Assembly (NCBI GenBank): GCA_018648445.1
Contig: JABGRG010000001.1
Coordinates: forward strand, 36,653-100,652
Direction of reading: 5' to 3'
DNA: 64,000 bases
Source: Rhodospirillales bacterium
GTDB taxonomy: Bacteria; Pseudomonadota; Alphaproteobacteria; Rhodospirillales_A; JACZKS01
This document shows, in pieces, positions 9,403 through 18,836 of this stretch; the stretch's first letter is position 1, and the number at the start of each line of letters is the position of its first letter. Both the position numbers and the translations under genes were made by a program. The notes beneath the pieces are model-generated. The model saw only the letters and a program-made list of their open reading frames with translations, was not told where the DNA came from and searched no databases.

Positions 9403-10164
9403 ATGTTGAAGGTTCGCATCATTCCTTGCCTGGACGTGGAAGGCGGGCGTGTGGTCAAGGGGGTCAACTTCGTTGATCTGGTGGACGCGGGCGATCCCGT
9501 CGAACAGGCGACCATTTACGACCGCGAAGGAGCCGACGAGCTAACCTTCCTGGACATCACCGCCAGCCACGAGAACCGCGACACCATTCTGGATGTGGTG
9601 GGCCGCACGGCCGAGCGTTGCTTTATGCCCCTGACCGTGGGCGGCGGTATCCGCACCCTGGATGACATCCGCAAACTGTTGCTGGCCGGGGCTGACAAGG
9701 TTTCCATCAACACGGCGTCCGTCCACAACCCCGATTTCGTGCGCGAAGCGGCGGAAAAGTTCGGCAGCCAGTGCATCGTCGTTTCGGTCGACGCGAAACA
9801 GGTCGGAACGGGTTTTGAGATATTCACCCACGGCGGACGCAAGCCCACGGGCATCGAGGCCATCGGCTGGTCGGAACGTATGGTGGAATTGGGTGCGGGC
9901 GAGATTCTGCTGACTTCCATGGACCGCGACGGAACCAAAATCGGCTTCAACCTGCCGCTGACCCGCGCCATCTCGGATGCCGTGTCGGTGCCGGTTATCG
10001 CGTCGGGCGGGGTCGGCACGCTGGATCACATGGTTGAAGGCGTCACCGAAGGCCACGCGTCCGCCGTGCTGGCGGCCTCGATTTTCCATTTTGGAACCTT
10101 TACCATTGCGCAAACCAAAGCCCACATGCGCGCCGCCGGGGTTGCTGTGCGAGAAGATGTGTAA
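9403..10164 (+). CDS. hisF: imidazole glycerol phosphate synthase cyclase subunit HisF
   Basis: 253 residues. It has the standard [20 protein letters not shown] start with the first catalytic Asp. The second Asp is in [14 protein letters not shown], and the phosphate loops are [11 protein letters not shown] and [12 protein letters not shown]. With HisH it makes IGP and AICAR; AICAR is the substrate of purH at 51.4 kb. It is three bases after hisA. Confidence 0.97.
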   Translation: MLKVRIIPCLDVEGGRVVKGVNFVDLVDAGDPVEQATIYDREGADELTFLDITASHENRDTILDVVGRTAERCFMPLTVGGGIRTLDDIRKLLLAGADKVSINTASVHNPDFVREAAEKFGSQCIVVSVDAKQVGTGFEIFTHGGRKPTGIEAIGWSERMVELGAGEILLTSMDRDGTKIGFNLPLTRAISDAVSVPVIASGGVGTLDHMVEGVTEGHASAVLAASIFHFGTFTIAQTKAHMRAAGVAVREDV

Positions 10165-10206
10165 TAACAAGGGGTTGCCCGAATAAATTAAAGCAGGGGA
10201 CGAATA

Positions 10207-10566
10207 ATGGCATATGATCAGGACAATATTTTCGCCAAGATCCTCCGTGGGGAAATTCCCGTCGACAAGATTTACGAGGACGGCTTCGCCATGGCCTTTC
10301 CCGACATCGACCCCCAGGCCCCCACCCATGTGCTGATCATTCCCACCGGCCCCTACGAATCGCTGGACGACTTCGCAAAAAACGCGACGGTGGCGGAAAT
10401 CGCCGGTTTCTGGCGCGCCGTGGGCGCTATTGGCCGCCAGTTGGGCGTCGACGAAACCGGCTACCGCACGCTGGCCAACACCGGCCCCGACGCCCATCAG
10501 GAAGTCATGCACTTCCACGTCCACCTGTTTGCGGGCAAGAAACTGGGACCGATGCTGGTCCGCTAG
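10207..10566 (+). CDS. HIT family nucleotide-binding protein (HINT-like)
   Basis: 119 residues, normal for a HINT protein. The histidine triad is HFHVH (His102, 104, 106) in a C-terminal MHFHVHLFAGKKLGPML block. The N-terminus is DNIFAKILRGEIPVDKIYED. Such proteins hydrolyse nucleoside phosphoramidates or AMP-lysine. A GGGGA ribosome site precedes the ATG. It occupies the position directly after hisF where hisE is usually found. Confidence 0.94.
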   Translation: MAYDQDNIFAKILRGEIPVDKIYEDGFAMAFPDIDPQAPTHVLIIPTGPYESLDDFAKNATVAEIAGFWRAVGAIGRQLGVDETGYRTLANTGPDAHQEVMHFHVHLFAGKKLGPMLVR

Positions 10567-10586
10567 GCGACCGAGGCGGCGCGGTT

Positions 10587-11216
10587 ATGGAGTTCCTCCC
10601 GAATATATTGACGGTTCTGGGCGTTTGGGCCGTGGTTGTCATGAGCCCCGGCCCAAATTTTCTGGCGACCACCCACCATGCACTGTCGCGTTCGCGCGCC
10701 TCCGGCGTGGCTTGCGCCATGGGCGTCGCCGTGGGAACGGCCGTCTGGGCAGCCTCGGCGGTGTTCGGCATCGCCCTGGTTCTGGAAAAAGCAAGCTGGG
10801 CCTATGACACCGTTCGGATCGCGGGTGCGCTATATCTCATTTTCTTTGGCGCGAAGGCTCTTTTTCGTTCGTCTTCATCCGCCGCGTCCTCCATACCACC
10901 GGAGCAGAAGGAGCGGGCGGGGGGCTTGCTGCGCAGCTTTCGAACGGGAGTGCTGGTCGATCTCAGTAATCCGAAGGCCGCGACCTTCTTCACCAGCCTG
11001 TTCGTTGTGATGCTGCCCGCCGAAGCTCCGCTTTGGATCAATCTGGCGACCGTCGCCGCCGTCGTCGCCATATCCGCCGCATGGTACGCGCTGGCCGCGT
11101 TCATTGTGTCCATGCCCCCGGTGGCAAGGATTTACCGGCGCGCCCAGGGCTGGATCGACCGGCTGTCCGGCGGCCTTTTTATCTTTTTTGGTGGCAGATT
11201 ACTGCTGGGCCGCTAG
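10587..11216 (+). CDS. LysE/RhtB family amino-acid exporter
   Basis: 209 residues with about six hydrophobic segments. The LysE signature VVVMSPGPNFL lies near the N-terminus, followed by GVACAMGVAVGTAVW and later DLSNPKAATFFTSLFVV. These inner-membrane proteins export amino acids such as threonine or homoserine lactone; the substrate cannot be told. It is 20 bases after the HIT gene and its 3' end overlaps the convergent hydrolase by 18 bases. Confidence 0.9.
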   Translation: MEFLPNILTVLGVWAVVVMSPGPNFLATTHHALSRSRASGVACAMGVAVGTAVWAASAVFGIALVLEKASWAYDTVRIAGALYLIFFGAKALFRSSSSAASSIPPEQKERAGGLLRSFRTGVLVDLSNPKAATFFTSLFVVMLPAEAPLWINLATVAAVVAISAAWYALAAFIVSMPPVARIYRRAQGWIDRLSGGLFIFFGGRLLLGR

Positions 11217-12206
11217 GCCGGGCCCATCCAGAAACGCGCAGGTGCGGCGTTCCGCATAGTATTCGCCGCCGTCTGAAAACGTAACGAAGCCAACATGGCC
11301 GCCGTGTGGCGGCGTTTCCAAAAACAGGCTTGGGTTGGCGGTCGCTTCCGCGCGCGGAAAACATTCGGGAGCGAGCAGGGGGTCGTCGGCGGCGGACAGA
11401 ATCAGGCTGGGCACGCGCACGGCGGGCAAAAACGGCTTGCAGCTTGCAAGACGGTAATACTCCGCCGATCCGGCAAACCCGTGCATGGGGGCTGTGTAGC
11501 GTTCGTCGAACTCATCGAAGGTGGAAATGGCGTCCAGCCCCGATACGTCCAGCTCGTTTCGAAACCGTTCCGATTTATTCCAGACTTTGCGGCGCAGGCT
11601 GCGCAGCAGGTATTCTGTGTAAATGCGATTTTGCGCGCGCCTCATGACCCGGGCTGTGGCGGTGAGATCACAGGGAGCGGAAATCGTGACGGCACGGGTG
11701 ACCTGCGGCGGCACGAAACCGGGATTTTCGCCCAGATATTTAAGAATTTGATTGCCGCCGATGGAAAACCCCACCAGCGCCACCTCGATATCGGTGTATC
11801 TGTTCAACGCGTGGCTCAGGACATGGCGCAAGTCCTCGGTGAAACCGCTGTGATAACTGGCCAGAAGGCGGTTCTCCGCACCGCCGCAGCCGCGCATGTT
11901 CCACGCCAGAACGTCCCACCCCCGCCGATTGAGCGCCGCCACCATTCCCAACACATACTTTCGCTGCGAATGACCTTCCAGCCCGTGTGAGATTATGGCC
12001 AGACGGGGGGCTAGACGGTGCGCACGCTGTTGTTCGTTACAGCTATGCCAGTCCAGATCAAGGAAATCCCCGTCCGGCGTTTCGATGCGTTCGGTCCGCG
12101 GACGCGTGGCGGCGACTTTGCGAAACAGGACCGGAAAAAGGGTTTGAACATGACCGCTGCGCAGAAAAAAAGGCGACGCGTAGTCGGATGAGGATATAAT
12201 CGGCAT
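11199..12206 (-). CDS. YheT-type alpha/beta hydrolase
   Basis: 335 residues from the ATG at 12206 (MPIISSSDYASPF). It has an alpha/beta hydrolase fold with oxyanion loop SHGLEGHS, nucleophile Ser148 in GFSIGGN, Asp in LSAADDPLLAPE and His in PPHGGHVGF. The pattern GCGGAENR matches the YheT/ABHD1-3 family, thought to be esterases or lipases. A 16-codon upstream extension of the frame lacks a ribosome site. Confidence 0.87.
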   Translation of the reverse strand: MPIISSSDYASPFFLRSGHVQTLFPVLFRKVAATRPRTERIETPDGDFLDLDWHSCNEQQRAHRLAPRLAIISHGLEGHSQRKYVLGMVAALNRRGWDVLAWNMRGCGGAENRLLASYHSGFTEDLRHVLSHALNRYTDIEVALVGFSIGGNQILKYLGENPGFVPPQVTRAVTISAPCDLTATARVMRRAQNRIYTEYLLRSLRRKVWNKSERFRNELDVSGLDAISTFDEFDERYTAPMHGFAGSAEYYRLASCKPFLPAVRVPSLILSAADDPLLAPECFPRAEATANPSLFLETPPHGGHVGFVTFSDGGEYYAERRTCAFLDGPGLAAQQ

Positions 12207-12339
12207 GATCGTTGCGTAATCCCTTTGGCGCTGCGTGTCAAAACCCGTTACCAAAAGCGGGCTGTATCAAGCGGGTCTTCGCCTGCGCAATTTACGTCGC
12301 GAAATGAGAAAAAAGCATAGATAGGACGGGGTAAACATT

Positions 12340-12585
12340 ATGAGGAAGACACTGGTTTATGCCTTTATCGCCATGTTTTTCACGGCCATGACAACCTTCG
12401 CACTGCCGACCGATTCCTTCGCCAAGGGACCGAAGGCGGACAAGGAAGCGGCCAAGGAATGCAAAGACATCGCCGATCCGACCAAGAAGGACGAATGCGT
12501 CAAGAGCGCCGGGAAAAAAGACAAGAAAGACAAAAAGGATAAGAAGGACAAGAAGGCGAAAAAGGACAAAAAGGGCAAGAAATAG
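12340..12585 (+). CDS. small secreted lysine-rich protein
   Basis: 81 residues. A signal peptide of about 29 residues (LVYAFIAMFFTAMTTFA core, then SFAKG) is followed by a short segment with two Cys (ECKDIADPTKKDEC). The tail (about 54-81) is almost only Lys and Asp in KKD units. The mature protein would be periplasmic and very basic. No family recognised; short poly-Lys secreted proteins occur in various proteobacteria. The two Cys may form a disulfide. Confidence 0.75.
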   Translation: MRKTLVYAFIAMFFTAMTTFALPTDSFAKGPKADKEAAKECKDIADPTKKDECVKSAGKKDKKDKKDKKDKKAKKDKKGKK

Positions 12586-12649
12586 ACCGGGCGGGATGTC
12601 TCGGCCTGCGGTCCATTTTTTAACCAGATGAATTCAAGGACAAAGACGA

Positions 12650-12820
12650 ATGAACATTCTGCGCATTATCATTGCCATTTTTCTGCCCCCCGTGGCGGCG
12701 TTTCTGACTGTCGGCATTGGCTTGCACTTCTGGCTGAACCTTATCCTGACACTTTGTTTTTTCGTGCCGGGCATGATCCACGCGCTGTGGCTGGTGGTTA
12801 AGAAAGCCGGGGACGACTAA
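12650..12820 (+). CDS. Pmp3/YqaE family small membrane protein
   Basis: 56 residues, too short for most gene callers. It reads ILRIIIAIFLPPVAAF then a second hydrophobic segment NLILTLCFFVPGMIHALWLV, ending KKAGDD. The LPP motif and the GMIHALW block are characteristic of Pmp3/YqaE stress-induced proteolipids with two transmembrane helices. A GACAAAGACGA stretch precedes the ATG. It lies 64 bases after the Lys-rich protein and may be co-transcribed. Confidence 0.88.
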   Translation: MNILRIIIAIFLPPVAAFLTVGIGLHFWLNLILTLCFFVPGMIHALWLVVKKAGDD

Positions 12821-12940
12821 CCCTTCCGTTTTGGCCCCTTCATTTCTACAATCTTCCAAATTGGGTCAGATTCGTGGCATAAACCCGCGAACGAAAATGC
12901 GGGAACTTCGGGGCGTCCGGAAAAGGTTCGAAAAATCAGT

Positions 12941-14380
12941 ATGTCGAACGATGGAAAGCGGTTTGTCGCCATTCTCGGCGCTCTCATTCTGGCCGGGTTT
13001 CTGGCGACCAGTCTGGTTAGCTATTTCGTAGCGCGCGACTCGCTGACCGATCAGATCGCCGAAAGCACCCTGCCGCTGACCAGCAATAATATTTTCTCGG
13101 AAATTCAGCGCGATCTTTTGCGCCCCGTTTTTATCTCCTCGCTCATGGCCCAGGATACTTTCGTTCGGGATTGGGCCCTGAATGGAGAGAAAGAACCCGA
13201 TCAGATCGTGCGCTATCTCAAGGAAATCCAGGACCGCTACAAAACCGTCACAAGTTTCTTTGTCTCCGATCGTTCGCATAAGTACTACCACGCGGGCGGC
13301 GTGCATCGCCGGGTGGCGGCGGACAACCCCCGTGATGCGTGGTACTTCCGCGTTCGCGACATAGCCGGGGATTACGAAATCAACGTGGATCCCGACGAGA
13401 TCAACAAGGACGCGGTCACGGTCTTCATTAATCATAAGGTCTACGATTACGCGGGCCGGTATATCGGCGCCACGGGCGTGGGCTTGGGGGTTACGGCCGT
13501 CAAGGAATTGCTGGAGACCTTCCGGCAACGCTTTGGCCGGATGGTCTACTTCGTTGACCTGGAAGGCAACGTCACCCTGCATGGCGCCGATTTCGACAGA
13601 CCGGGGAACATTCGCGATCGCGAGGGATTGGCGGCGGTTGCAACGCAGCTTCTGGGATCGCCCGAGGGGTCGTTTTCCTACAGGAACGATGGCCGGACCT
13701 TTTATCTCAACAGCCGCCTTGTCCCCGAATTCCATTGGATTCTGATTGTCGAGCAGGACGGGGCGTCGACCGGGGAGTCAATTCTGCAGACCCTGCTTGC
13801 CAATCTCGCCATCTGCCTGGTCATCACTGCGGTTGTTATCATGATCGCCATTTATACCGTTCGCGGGTATCAGAGGCGTCTTGAGGACATGGCGACCACG
13901 GACAAGTTGACCGGTTTGGCCAACCGACAGTTGCTTGACGTGGTACTCGACCAAAATCTGAAATCCGTGAAACGATCGGGCAGCCCACTTTCCATGGTCA
14001 TTTTCGACATCGACCATTTCAAATCGGTCAACGACCAGCACGGGCATGTGGTTGGTGACGCGGTGATCAAAAACATCGCTCATATCGCCGGCCAGTGTGT
14101 TCGCGAATCGGATTTCCTTTATCGCTGGGGCGGCGAGGAATTTCTGGCCGTGCTCCCCGAATGTTCCGCCGATCAGGCGCGCGGATTTGCCGAGAGAATC
14201 CGCAGAAAAGTCGAGGTGACGGTCAGTCATTGCGGCGACACCAATGTTTCCGTCACGGTCAGTCTGGGGGTTGCGCAAGTGGGCGAAGGCGAAACAGCCA
14301 ACAAATTGATCAAGCGCACTGACAAAGCCCTTTTCGCCGCCAAAGAGGCCGGTCGCAACCGCGTCTTGGTGGCGGAATAG
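12941..14380 (+). CDS. membrane diguanylate cyclase with extracytoplasmic Cache sensor
   Basis: 479 residues. TM1 is at about 8-30, a periplasmic Cache-like sensor at about 31-280, TM2 at about 284-308 and the GGDEF domain at about 320-479. The active site is GGEEF in YRWGGEEFLAVLPE. The inhibitory I-site RESD sits exactly five residues before it, so product inhibition is expected. DIDHFKSVNDQHGH carries the metal-binding Asp. It should make cyclic di-GMP in response to a periplasmic ligand. It ends one base before the comM remnant on the other strand. Confidence 0.93.
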   Translation: MSNDGKRFVAILGALILAGFLATSLVSYFVARDSLTDQIAESTLPLTSNNIFSEIQRDLLRPVFISSLMAQDTFVRDWALNGEKEPDQIVRYLKEIQDRYKTVTSFFVSDRSHKYYHAGGVHRRVAADNPRDAWYFRVRDIAGDYEINVDPDEINKDAVTVFINHKVYDYAGRYIGATGVGLGVTAVKELLETFRQRFGRMVYFVDLEGNVTLHGADFDRPGNIRDREGLAAVATQLLGSPEGSFSYRNDGRTFYLNSRLVPEFHWILIVEQDGASTGESILQTLLANLAICLVITAVVIMIAIYTVRGYQRRLEDMATTDKLTGLANRQLLDVVLDQNLKSVKRSGSPLSMVIFDIDHFKSVNDQHGHVVGDAVIKNIAHIAGQCVRESDFLYRWGGEEFLAVLPECSADQARGFAERIRRKVEVTVSHCGDTNVSVTVSLGVAQVGEGETANKLIKRTDKALFAAKEAGRNRVLVAE

Positions 14381-14381
14381 G

Positions 14382-15855
14382 TTACGTTCCCATCAAAACG
14401 GCGCTGCGTCCGGGCACGACGCGGCGGTATGAAAGGGCTTCGGCGATGTGCAGGCGGGTCACGCCGTCACTTCCGTCGAGATCGGCCAGGGTTCGTGCGA
14501 CCCGTAAAACCCGGTGGTAGCCGCGCGCCGTGATGCGCAGCCGTCCGGCGGCTTCGGCCAGAAGAGCTTGCCCCGCAGAATCGGGAGCGGCGACGCTTTC
14601 CAGCAATTTCCCGTCGGCTTCGGCGTTGGTGCGCACCGGGCGGCCCGACACTTCAATCCCTGCGTAGCGGGCCTTCTGCACACTCCTCGCAGTATTGACG
14701 CGCGCGGCGATATCGGCGCTGTTTTCGGCGGGCGGCGGCAGGGACAGATCGGCCGGATTGACCGCGGGCACTTCCACATGCAGATCGATGCGATCAAACA
14801 GCGGCCCGGAAATTTTGGACTGATAATCGACGGCGCATTTGGGGGCGCGGTTGCAGGCCTGGGCGGGGTCATCCAGATAGCCGCAGCGGCACGGGTTCAT
14901 GGCCGCGACAAGCTGAAAGCGGGCCGGATATGTGACATGCGCGTTGGCACGCGCCACACTGGCGCGCCCGGTTTCAATGGGCCAGCGACACCTCGCCCGG
15001 CCGCACCCGATGGCCGCCGCCGACCAGGGCTGGCAACGACGCCGAATGGTGCGGATCGCGAAACGGCCTGCGCCGGATCAGCCCGTCCTCGGGGATGTCG
15101 CCCGCCAGACTGTGGATCATGCTGACTTCCAGCGCTTCGACCGCGTCGAGCGGCGGCAACAGCCCCGGCAGGCGCGACGCCAGCATGGATTTGCCCGCGC
15201 CCGGCGGTCCCACCATCAGCATGTTATGACCACCGGCCGCCGCGATTTCCAGCGCGCGCTTGGCGGTTTCCTGCCCCTTGATATCCGCCATGTCGGGATA
15301 GATTACGTGATCGGCGGCCAGTTTGGCCTCGGGCGCGCCGATCAGTTGAGTTCCCTTGAAGTGGTTGATCAGGGCCAGAAGATGGTGGGGCGCCAAAACC
15401 GTCAGATCGCCCGCCCAGGCCGCTTCCCCGCCTTGTGAAGCGGGACAGATCAAGCCGCGATCATTGGCGTTGGCATGAATGGCGGCGGGCAACACGCCGG
15501 AAACCGGGGCCAGCGCTCCGTCCAGCGCCAACTCGCCCAAGGCGCAATAGCCTTCGATCTCGTCGGCGGGCACCGCCCCCATGACGGCCAAAACGCCCAA
15601 GGCAATGGGCAAATCGAAATGCCCGCCTTCCTTCAACAGGTCGGCGGGCGAAAGATTTACGGTAATGCGTTTGGGCGGCAGCGCCAGGCCCAGTGAATTC
15701 AACGCCGCGCGAACCCGCTCGCGGCTTTCGGCGACGGCCTTGTCGGGCAAACCGACGATGGTGAAGGCGGGCAAGCCGGATGCCATTTGCACCTGGACAT
15801 CCACGTCCAACACATCAATTCCCGAGAACGCCACCGACCCGACACGCGCGACCAA
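14382..15855 (-). pseudogene. comM: comM/yifB Mg-chelatase-like AAA ATPase, internally deleted and frameshifted
   Basis: The N-terminal part (15855 to 14974, TTG start) carries the Lon-protease-like fold and Walker A (VGPPGAGKSMLASRLPG), and stops at TGA right after PGEVSLAH. The C-terminal part continues in another frame from about 14978 as IETGRASVARANAHVTY and PARFQLVAAMNPCRCGYL. In family members these two points are separated by about 23 residues containing Walker B (NGVLFLDELPEF). That stretch is absent, so about 71 bp have been lost, with a shared AT at the junction. The helicase, which promotes branch migration in natural transformation, should be inactive. Confidence 0.88.
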
Positions 15856-15927
15856 AGGTTGAGACCCCTTCTTCTGTTGTCGCCGATCATAGGGGTCAAA
15901 CGGCGCGGCGTGAAGGGGTTCGGCGTA

Positions 15928-16899
15928 TTACTTTTGCGGTTCTTTATCCCGCGTCGCCGCAAACCGCCGTTCGATGGCGTCCCAGAGGGTGGATTCGAGG
16001 CAGACGTTGTCGTAGCGGTTGATTTCCTGCAAGCCGGTGGGTGAGGTCACGTTGATTTCGGTGAGGTAGTCGCCGATGACGTCGATGCCGACGAAGATTT
16101 GGCCCATTTCGCGCAAGGCCGGGCCGATGGCGGCGCAGATTTCGGCGTCGCGCGCGCTCAGAACTTCCTTCACCGCCTTGCCGCCCACATGCATGTTTGA
16201 GCGCGCCTCGCCCGCCTGTGGGATGCGCAGGATGACGCCGACGGCCTCGCCGTCCACCAGAATGATGCGCTTGTCGCCTTCGCGCACTTCGGGGATGTAG
16301 GCCTGGATCATCAAGGGTTCGCGCGACGTGCCTTCGAACATTTCAATGAGGGAATTGAGGTTCTCGTCGTCGGGCGTCACGTGAAATACGCCCGCGCCAC
16401 CGTTGCCATACAACGGCTTGACGATGATGTCCTTGTGTTCGGCGCGAAAGTCATTAATGGCCGCGCGGTCCGACGTAATCAGGGTCGGCGGCAACAGTTC
16501 CGGAAAGTCCAGCATAAACAGCTTCTCCGGTGCGTTGCGGACCTCAGCGGGATCGTTGACCACCAGGGTTTGCGGGTGAATGCGCTCCAGCAAATGGGTG
16601 GTGGTGATGTACGAGAGATCAAAGGGCGGGTCCTGACGCAAAAGCACCACGTCGGCATCCGCCCCAAGATCGAGCGGGACCGGATCGCCCAGTTCGAAAT
16701 GATCGCCATATTTACGCCGGACCTTCAGGCTTTGCGCGCGCGCCGTCAGGCGGCCGGCCTGAAAGGCCAGATCCCTGGGCTGGTAATAAAACAGCCGGTG
16801 GCCGCGCGCTTGCGCTTCAAGGGCCAGAACGAAGGTGCTGTCGGCATCGATGTCGATGCCGTCGATGGGGTCCATCTGAATGGCGACCGTCAAGGTCAT
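15928..16899 (-). CDS. gshB: glutathione synthetase GshB
   Basis: 323 residues, normal for GshB. The start [20 protein letters not shown] is typical. It has ATP-grasp features [14 protein letters not shown] and [21 protein letters not shown]. It joins gamma-glutamylcysteine and glycine in the cytosol. It lies downstream of the SirB1-type gene by 28 bases on the same strand, an order common in the alphaproteobacterial rsmI-yraN neighbourhood. Confidence 0.96.
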   Translation of the reverse strand: MTLTVAIQMDPIDGIDIDADSTFVLALEAQARGHRLFYYQPRDLAFQAGRLTARAQSLKVRRKYGDHFELGDPVPLDLGADADVVLLRQDPPFDLSYITTTHLLERIHPQTLVVNDPAEVRNAPEKLFMLDFPELLPPTLITSDRAAINDFRAEHKDIIVKPLYGNGGAGVFHVTPDDENLNSLIEMFEGTSREPLMIQAYIPEVREGDKRIILVDGEAVGVILRIPQAGEARSNMHVGGKAVKEVLSARDAEICAAIGPALREMGQIFVGIDVIGDYLTEINVTSPTGLQEINRYDNVCLESTLWDAIERRFAATRDKEPQK

Positions 16900-16927
16900 T
16901 AAATCTGTTCCTCGGTTGTTAGCTTGC

Positions 16928-17767
16928 TTAGTTAATTAGGCTTTTCATTTCTTGCAAGAGGGCCTGGGCTTCGCGGCGGCTGGTGGGGTCGGCATCGTAT
17001 TTAAGATACTCCTCCAGCGCCGCCACCGCTGCCGAGCAATTGCCCAGCCGCGCATTGATCAAACCCGATTCACGCCACGGATCGGCGACCATCGGCGCAA
17101 AAAGAGCAATGGTTTCAATGGTTTCCAAGGCCTTCTTCATGCGGCCTGCGCGAATCAGCCGAACCTTTATATTGTTTTGTAATCGAAACAAAATAGCGCG
17201 CTTGGACATGGGCGCATACCCGCCCGGCGTCAATTCGGCGTCCAGCCCTTCGGCCGCCTTTAGAAGCGCGCGCAGGTCCGCCGGTTCGAGCACTCGGCAA
17301 CCGTCCGCCGGGTCGAGCACGGCCCGTTCGCCGTCCTTTTCCATACGAATCAGGAAGCGCGCCGGGAAATCAAGGCCGACCATATTCCAGCCCAGAACCT
17401 CGGCCACGTGCAGATGGATAATGCCCAGCGCCACCGGCAGGCCGCGGCGCGCATCAATGACCCGCATCAGGTTGGCGGCATCCAGGTCCTCGAAGGTTTC
17501 TTCCTCGCAGCCGTATCCATAGCGCCGCGTCAGCACGTGCGACAGGGCTTGCACCTGATCGCCCAGATCGCTTGTCCCGCGGGCGCTGCCCGCATAGGTG
17601 CCGACCTCGGTGGAAATTTTGGCCAGATGCCGGTGATAGGGTTCAAGGCTGGCGCGAGGCCGTCTGGCGGAAGCCAGCAGTAGCGCGGTCTCCGCCAGAT
17701 CGATCTCGTCATCGGCCAACGCGCCGATTGCGCTCAGACTTTTGCGAGTTTTAGCCGGAAGTCTCAC
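16928..17767 (-). CDS. SirB1-type transglutaminase-like/TPR protein
   Basis: 279 residues. The N-terminal two thirds are a transglutaminase-like domain of the SirB1 family, with the block [20 protein letters not shown] and then [15 protein letters not shown]-terminal TPR-like part (about 190-275) reads [16 protein letters not shown] onward. The catalytic Cys of true transglutaminases is not evident, as is usual in this family. Biochemical role unknown. It lies between the BON lipoprotein gene and gshB. Confidence 0.85.
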   Translation of the reverse strand: MRLPAKTRKSLSAIGALADDEIDLAETALLLASARRPRASLEPYHRHLAKISTEVGTYAGSARGTSDLGDQVQALSHVLTRRYGYGCEEETFEDLDAANLMRVIDARRGLPVALGIIHLHVAEVLGWNMVGLDFPARFLIRMEKDGERAVLDPADGCRVLEPADLRALLKAAEGLDAELTPGGYAPMSKRAILFRLQNNIKVRLIRAGRMKKALETIETIALFAPMVADPWRESGLINARLGNCSAAVAALEEYLKYDADPTSRREAQALLQEMKSLIN

Positions 17768-17777
17768 ACTGGAAGCC

Positions 17778-18371
17778 TCACGAAGGTCCCTTCACCCGGA
17801 CATGGCTGATAACGTTCTTCACGTAGTCAATCTCGCGGGCGTGCGCCAATACGCGATCCAGTTCGGCCTGTGATTGGGCGATTCCGATAATGTAGACGGT
17901 GCCGTTCACGGTTTCGAACACGTAGTTCACCGCCATAATGTCCCTGTTGAAGGTGATCTGTGTTTTTAGCTGCGCCGTGATCCAGGAATCCTTGGCCAGA
18001 ACGACCGCGCCGCCACCGGCCAACTGGATTTCATTCAGCACCTCGCGAACCCCGCTTACGGTCCAGGCGAGCTTCACGGCATCGGCGCGCATTTGCTCGC
18101 TTGAAGCGATACCGGTCAACAGGGCACGACCTTCGTAGACCTCCACGCCGATCTTGACGGGAAGCATCTGATCTTTTTCGAGGTAAGACCCCAGAATCGA
18201 TGCCTCGATTTTCAGATCCGTGGCCGCGCCCTCAATGCCGCGATCCGAATAGGCGGCGACGCCCGCCGTCGCGCCCGCGCCGACCACGACGCCGGTGCAA
18301 CCCTGAAGGCCCATTGCGGCTGCTAAGACGAGAACGAACCCTAATGCCGCCGCGCTTGACGATCGTTTCAT
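17778..18371 (-). CDS. BON-domain outer-membrane lipoprotein (DolP/OsmY-like)
   Basis: 197 residues. A lipoprotein signal ends LQGC. Two BON domains follow (about 47-115 and 125-195); the second has VYIIGIAQSQAELDRVLAHA. The arrangement matches DolP (YraP), which maintains outer-membrane integrity, and its position beside yraN and rsmI agrees with the yraM-yraN-yraP grouping of other proteobacteria. A glycine/alanine-rich linker follows the lipobox. Confidence 0.9.
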   Translation of the reverse strand: MKRSSSAAALGFVLVLAAAMGLQGCTGVVVGAGATAGVAAYSDRGIEGAATDLKIEASILGSYLEKDQMLPVKIGVEVYEGRALLTGIASSEQMRADAVKLAWTVSGVREVLNEIQLAGGGAVVLAKDSWITAQLKTQITFNRDIMAVNYVFETVNGTVYIIGIAQSQAELDRVLAHAREIDYVKNVISHVRVKGPS

Positions 18372-18461
18372 GTGTTTGACTCCTTAAATTCCAACAGGGA
18401 TCGGGGTCCCGTATCGAGCGCATTCTAATCGCGGTTGCCGTTTGCCGGAAGAGGGAAGCGT

Positions 18462-18836
18462 TCAATCGGGCCGCCAGGCGTCGACGATGTGGCGCGGGAC
18501 TTGCCACGGCGTTACCAAAATGACGTCAAAGCGCATGGAAAGTTCGGCCAGATGCGGATAACGGGCGATGAAGGCCAGAGCGGCCCGCGTTATGCGCCGG
18601 CGCTGGTTTGGCCCCAGAGCGTCGGCGGCTGCAATAGCGTCGGCCCGTGCCTTGACTTCAACAAACGCGATCAAGGAACCGCGCCGCGCCACGATATCAA
18701 TCTCGCCCACCGGGGTTTTGTGGCGCGCCGCCAGAATGCGATACCCTTTCACGCGCAAGTATCCGGCGGCCAAACGTTCGGCGAAGCGCCCGAATCGCCA
18801 TGCGTGTTGGCGCTTGGAGGTCGGTTTGGCCGGCAT
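18462..18836 (-). CDS. yraN: UPF0102 protein YraN, endonuclease-like
   Basis: 124 residues from the ATG at 18836 (MPAKPTSKRQHAW), which overlaps the rsmI stop. The open frame runs 18 codons further up inside rsmI, but the shorter start fits the family. It has a restriction-endonuclease-like fold with GEIDIVARRGSLIAFVEVKA, which contains the E..D..VEVK metal-binding pattern. Function is not firmly known; the family is linked to Holliday-junction-type nucleases. Confidence 0.92.
   Translation of the reverse strand: MPAKPTSKRQHAWRFGRFAERLAAGYLRVKGYRILAARHKTPVGEIDIVARRGSLIAFVEVKARADAIAAADALGPNQRRRITRAALAFIARYPHLAELSMRFDVILVTPWQVPRHIVDAWRPD

Noticed and set aside
12821..12940. Hairpin CCCGC/GCGGG before the diguanylate cyclase as a terminator
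   Set aside because: Only five pairs with a 10-base loop and no T-run; not convincing.
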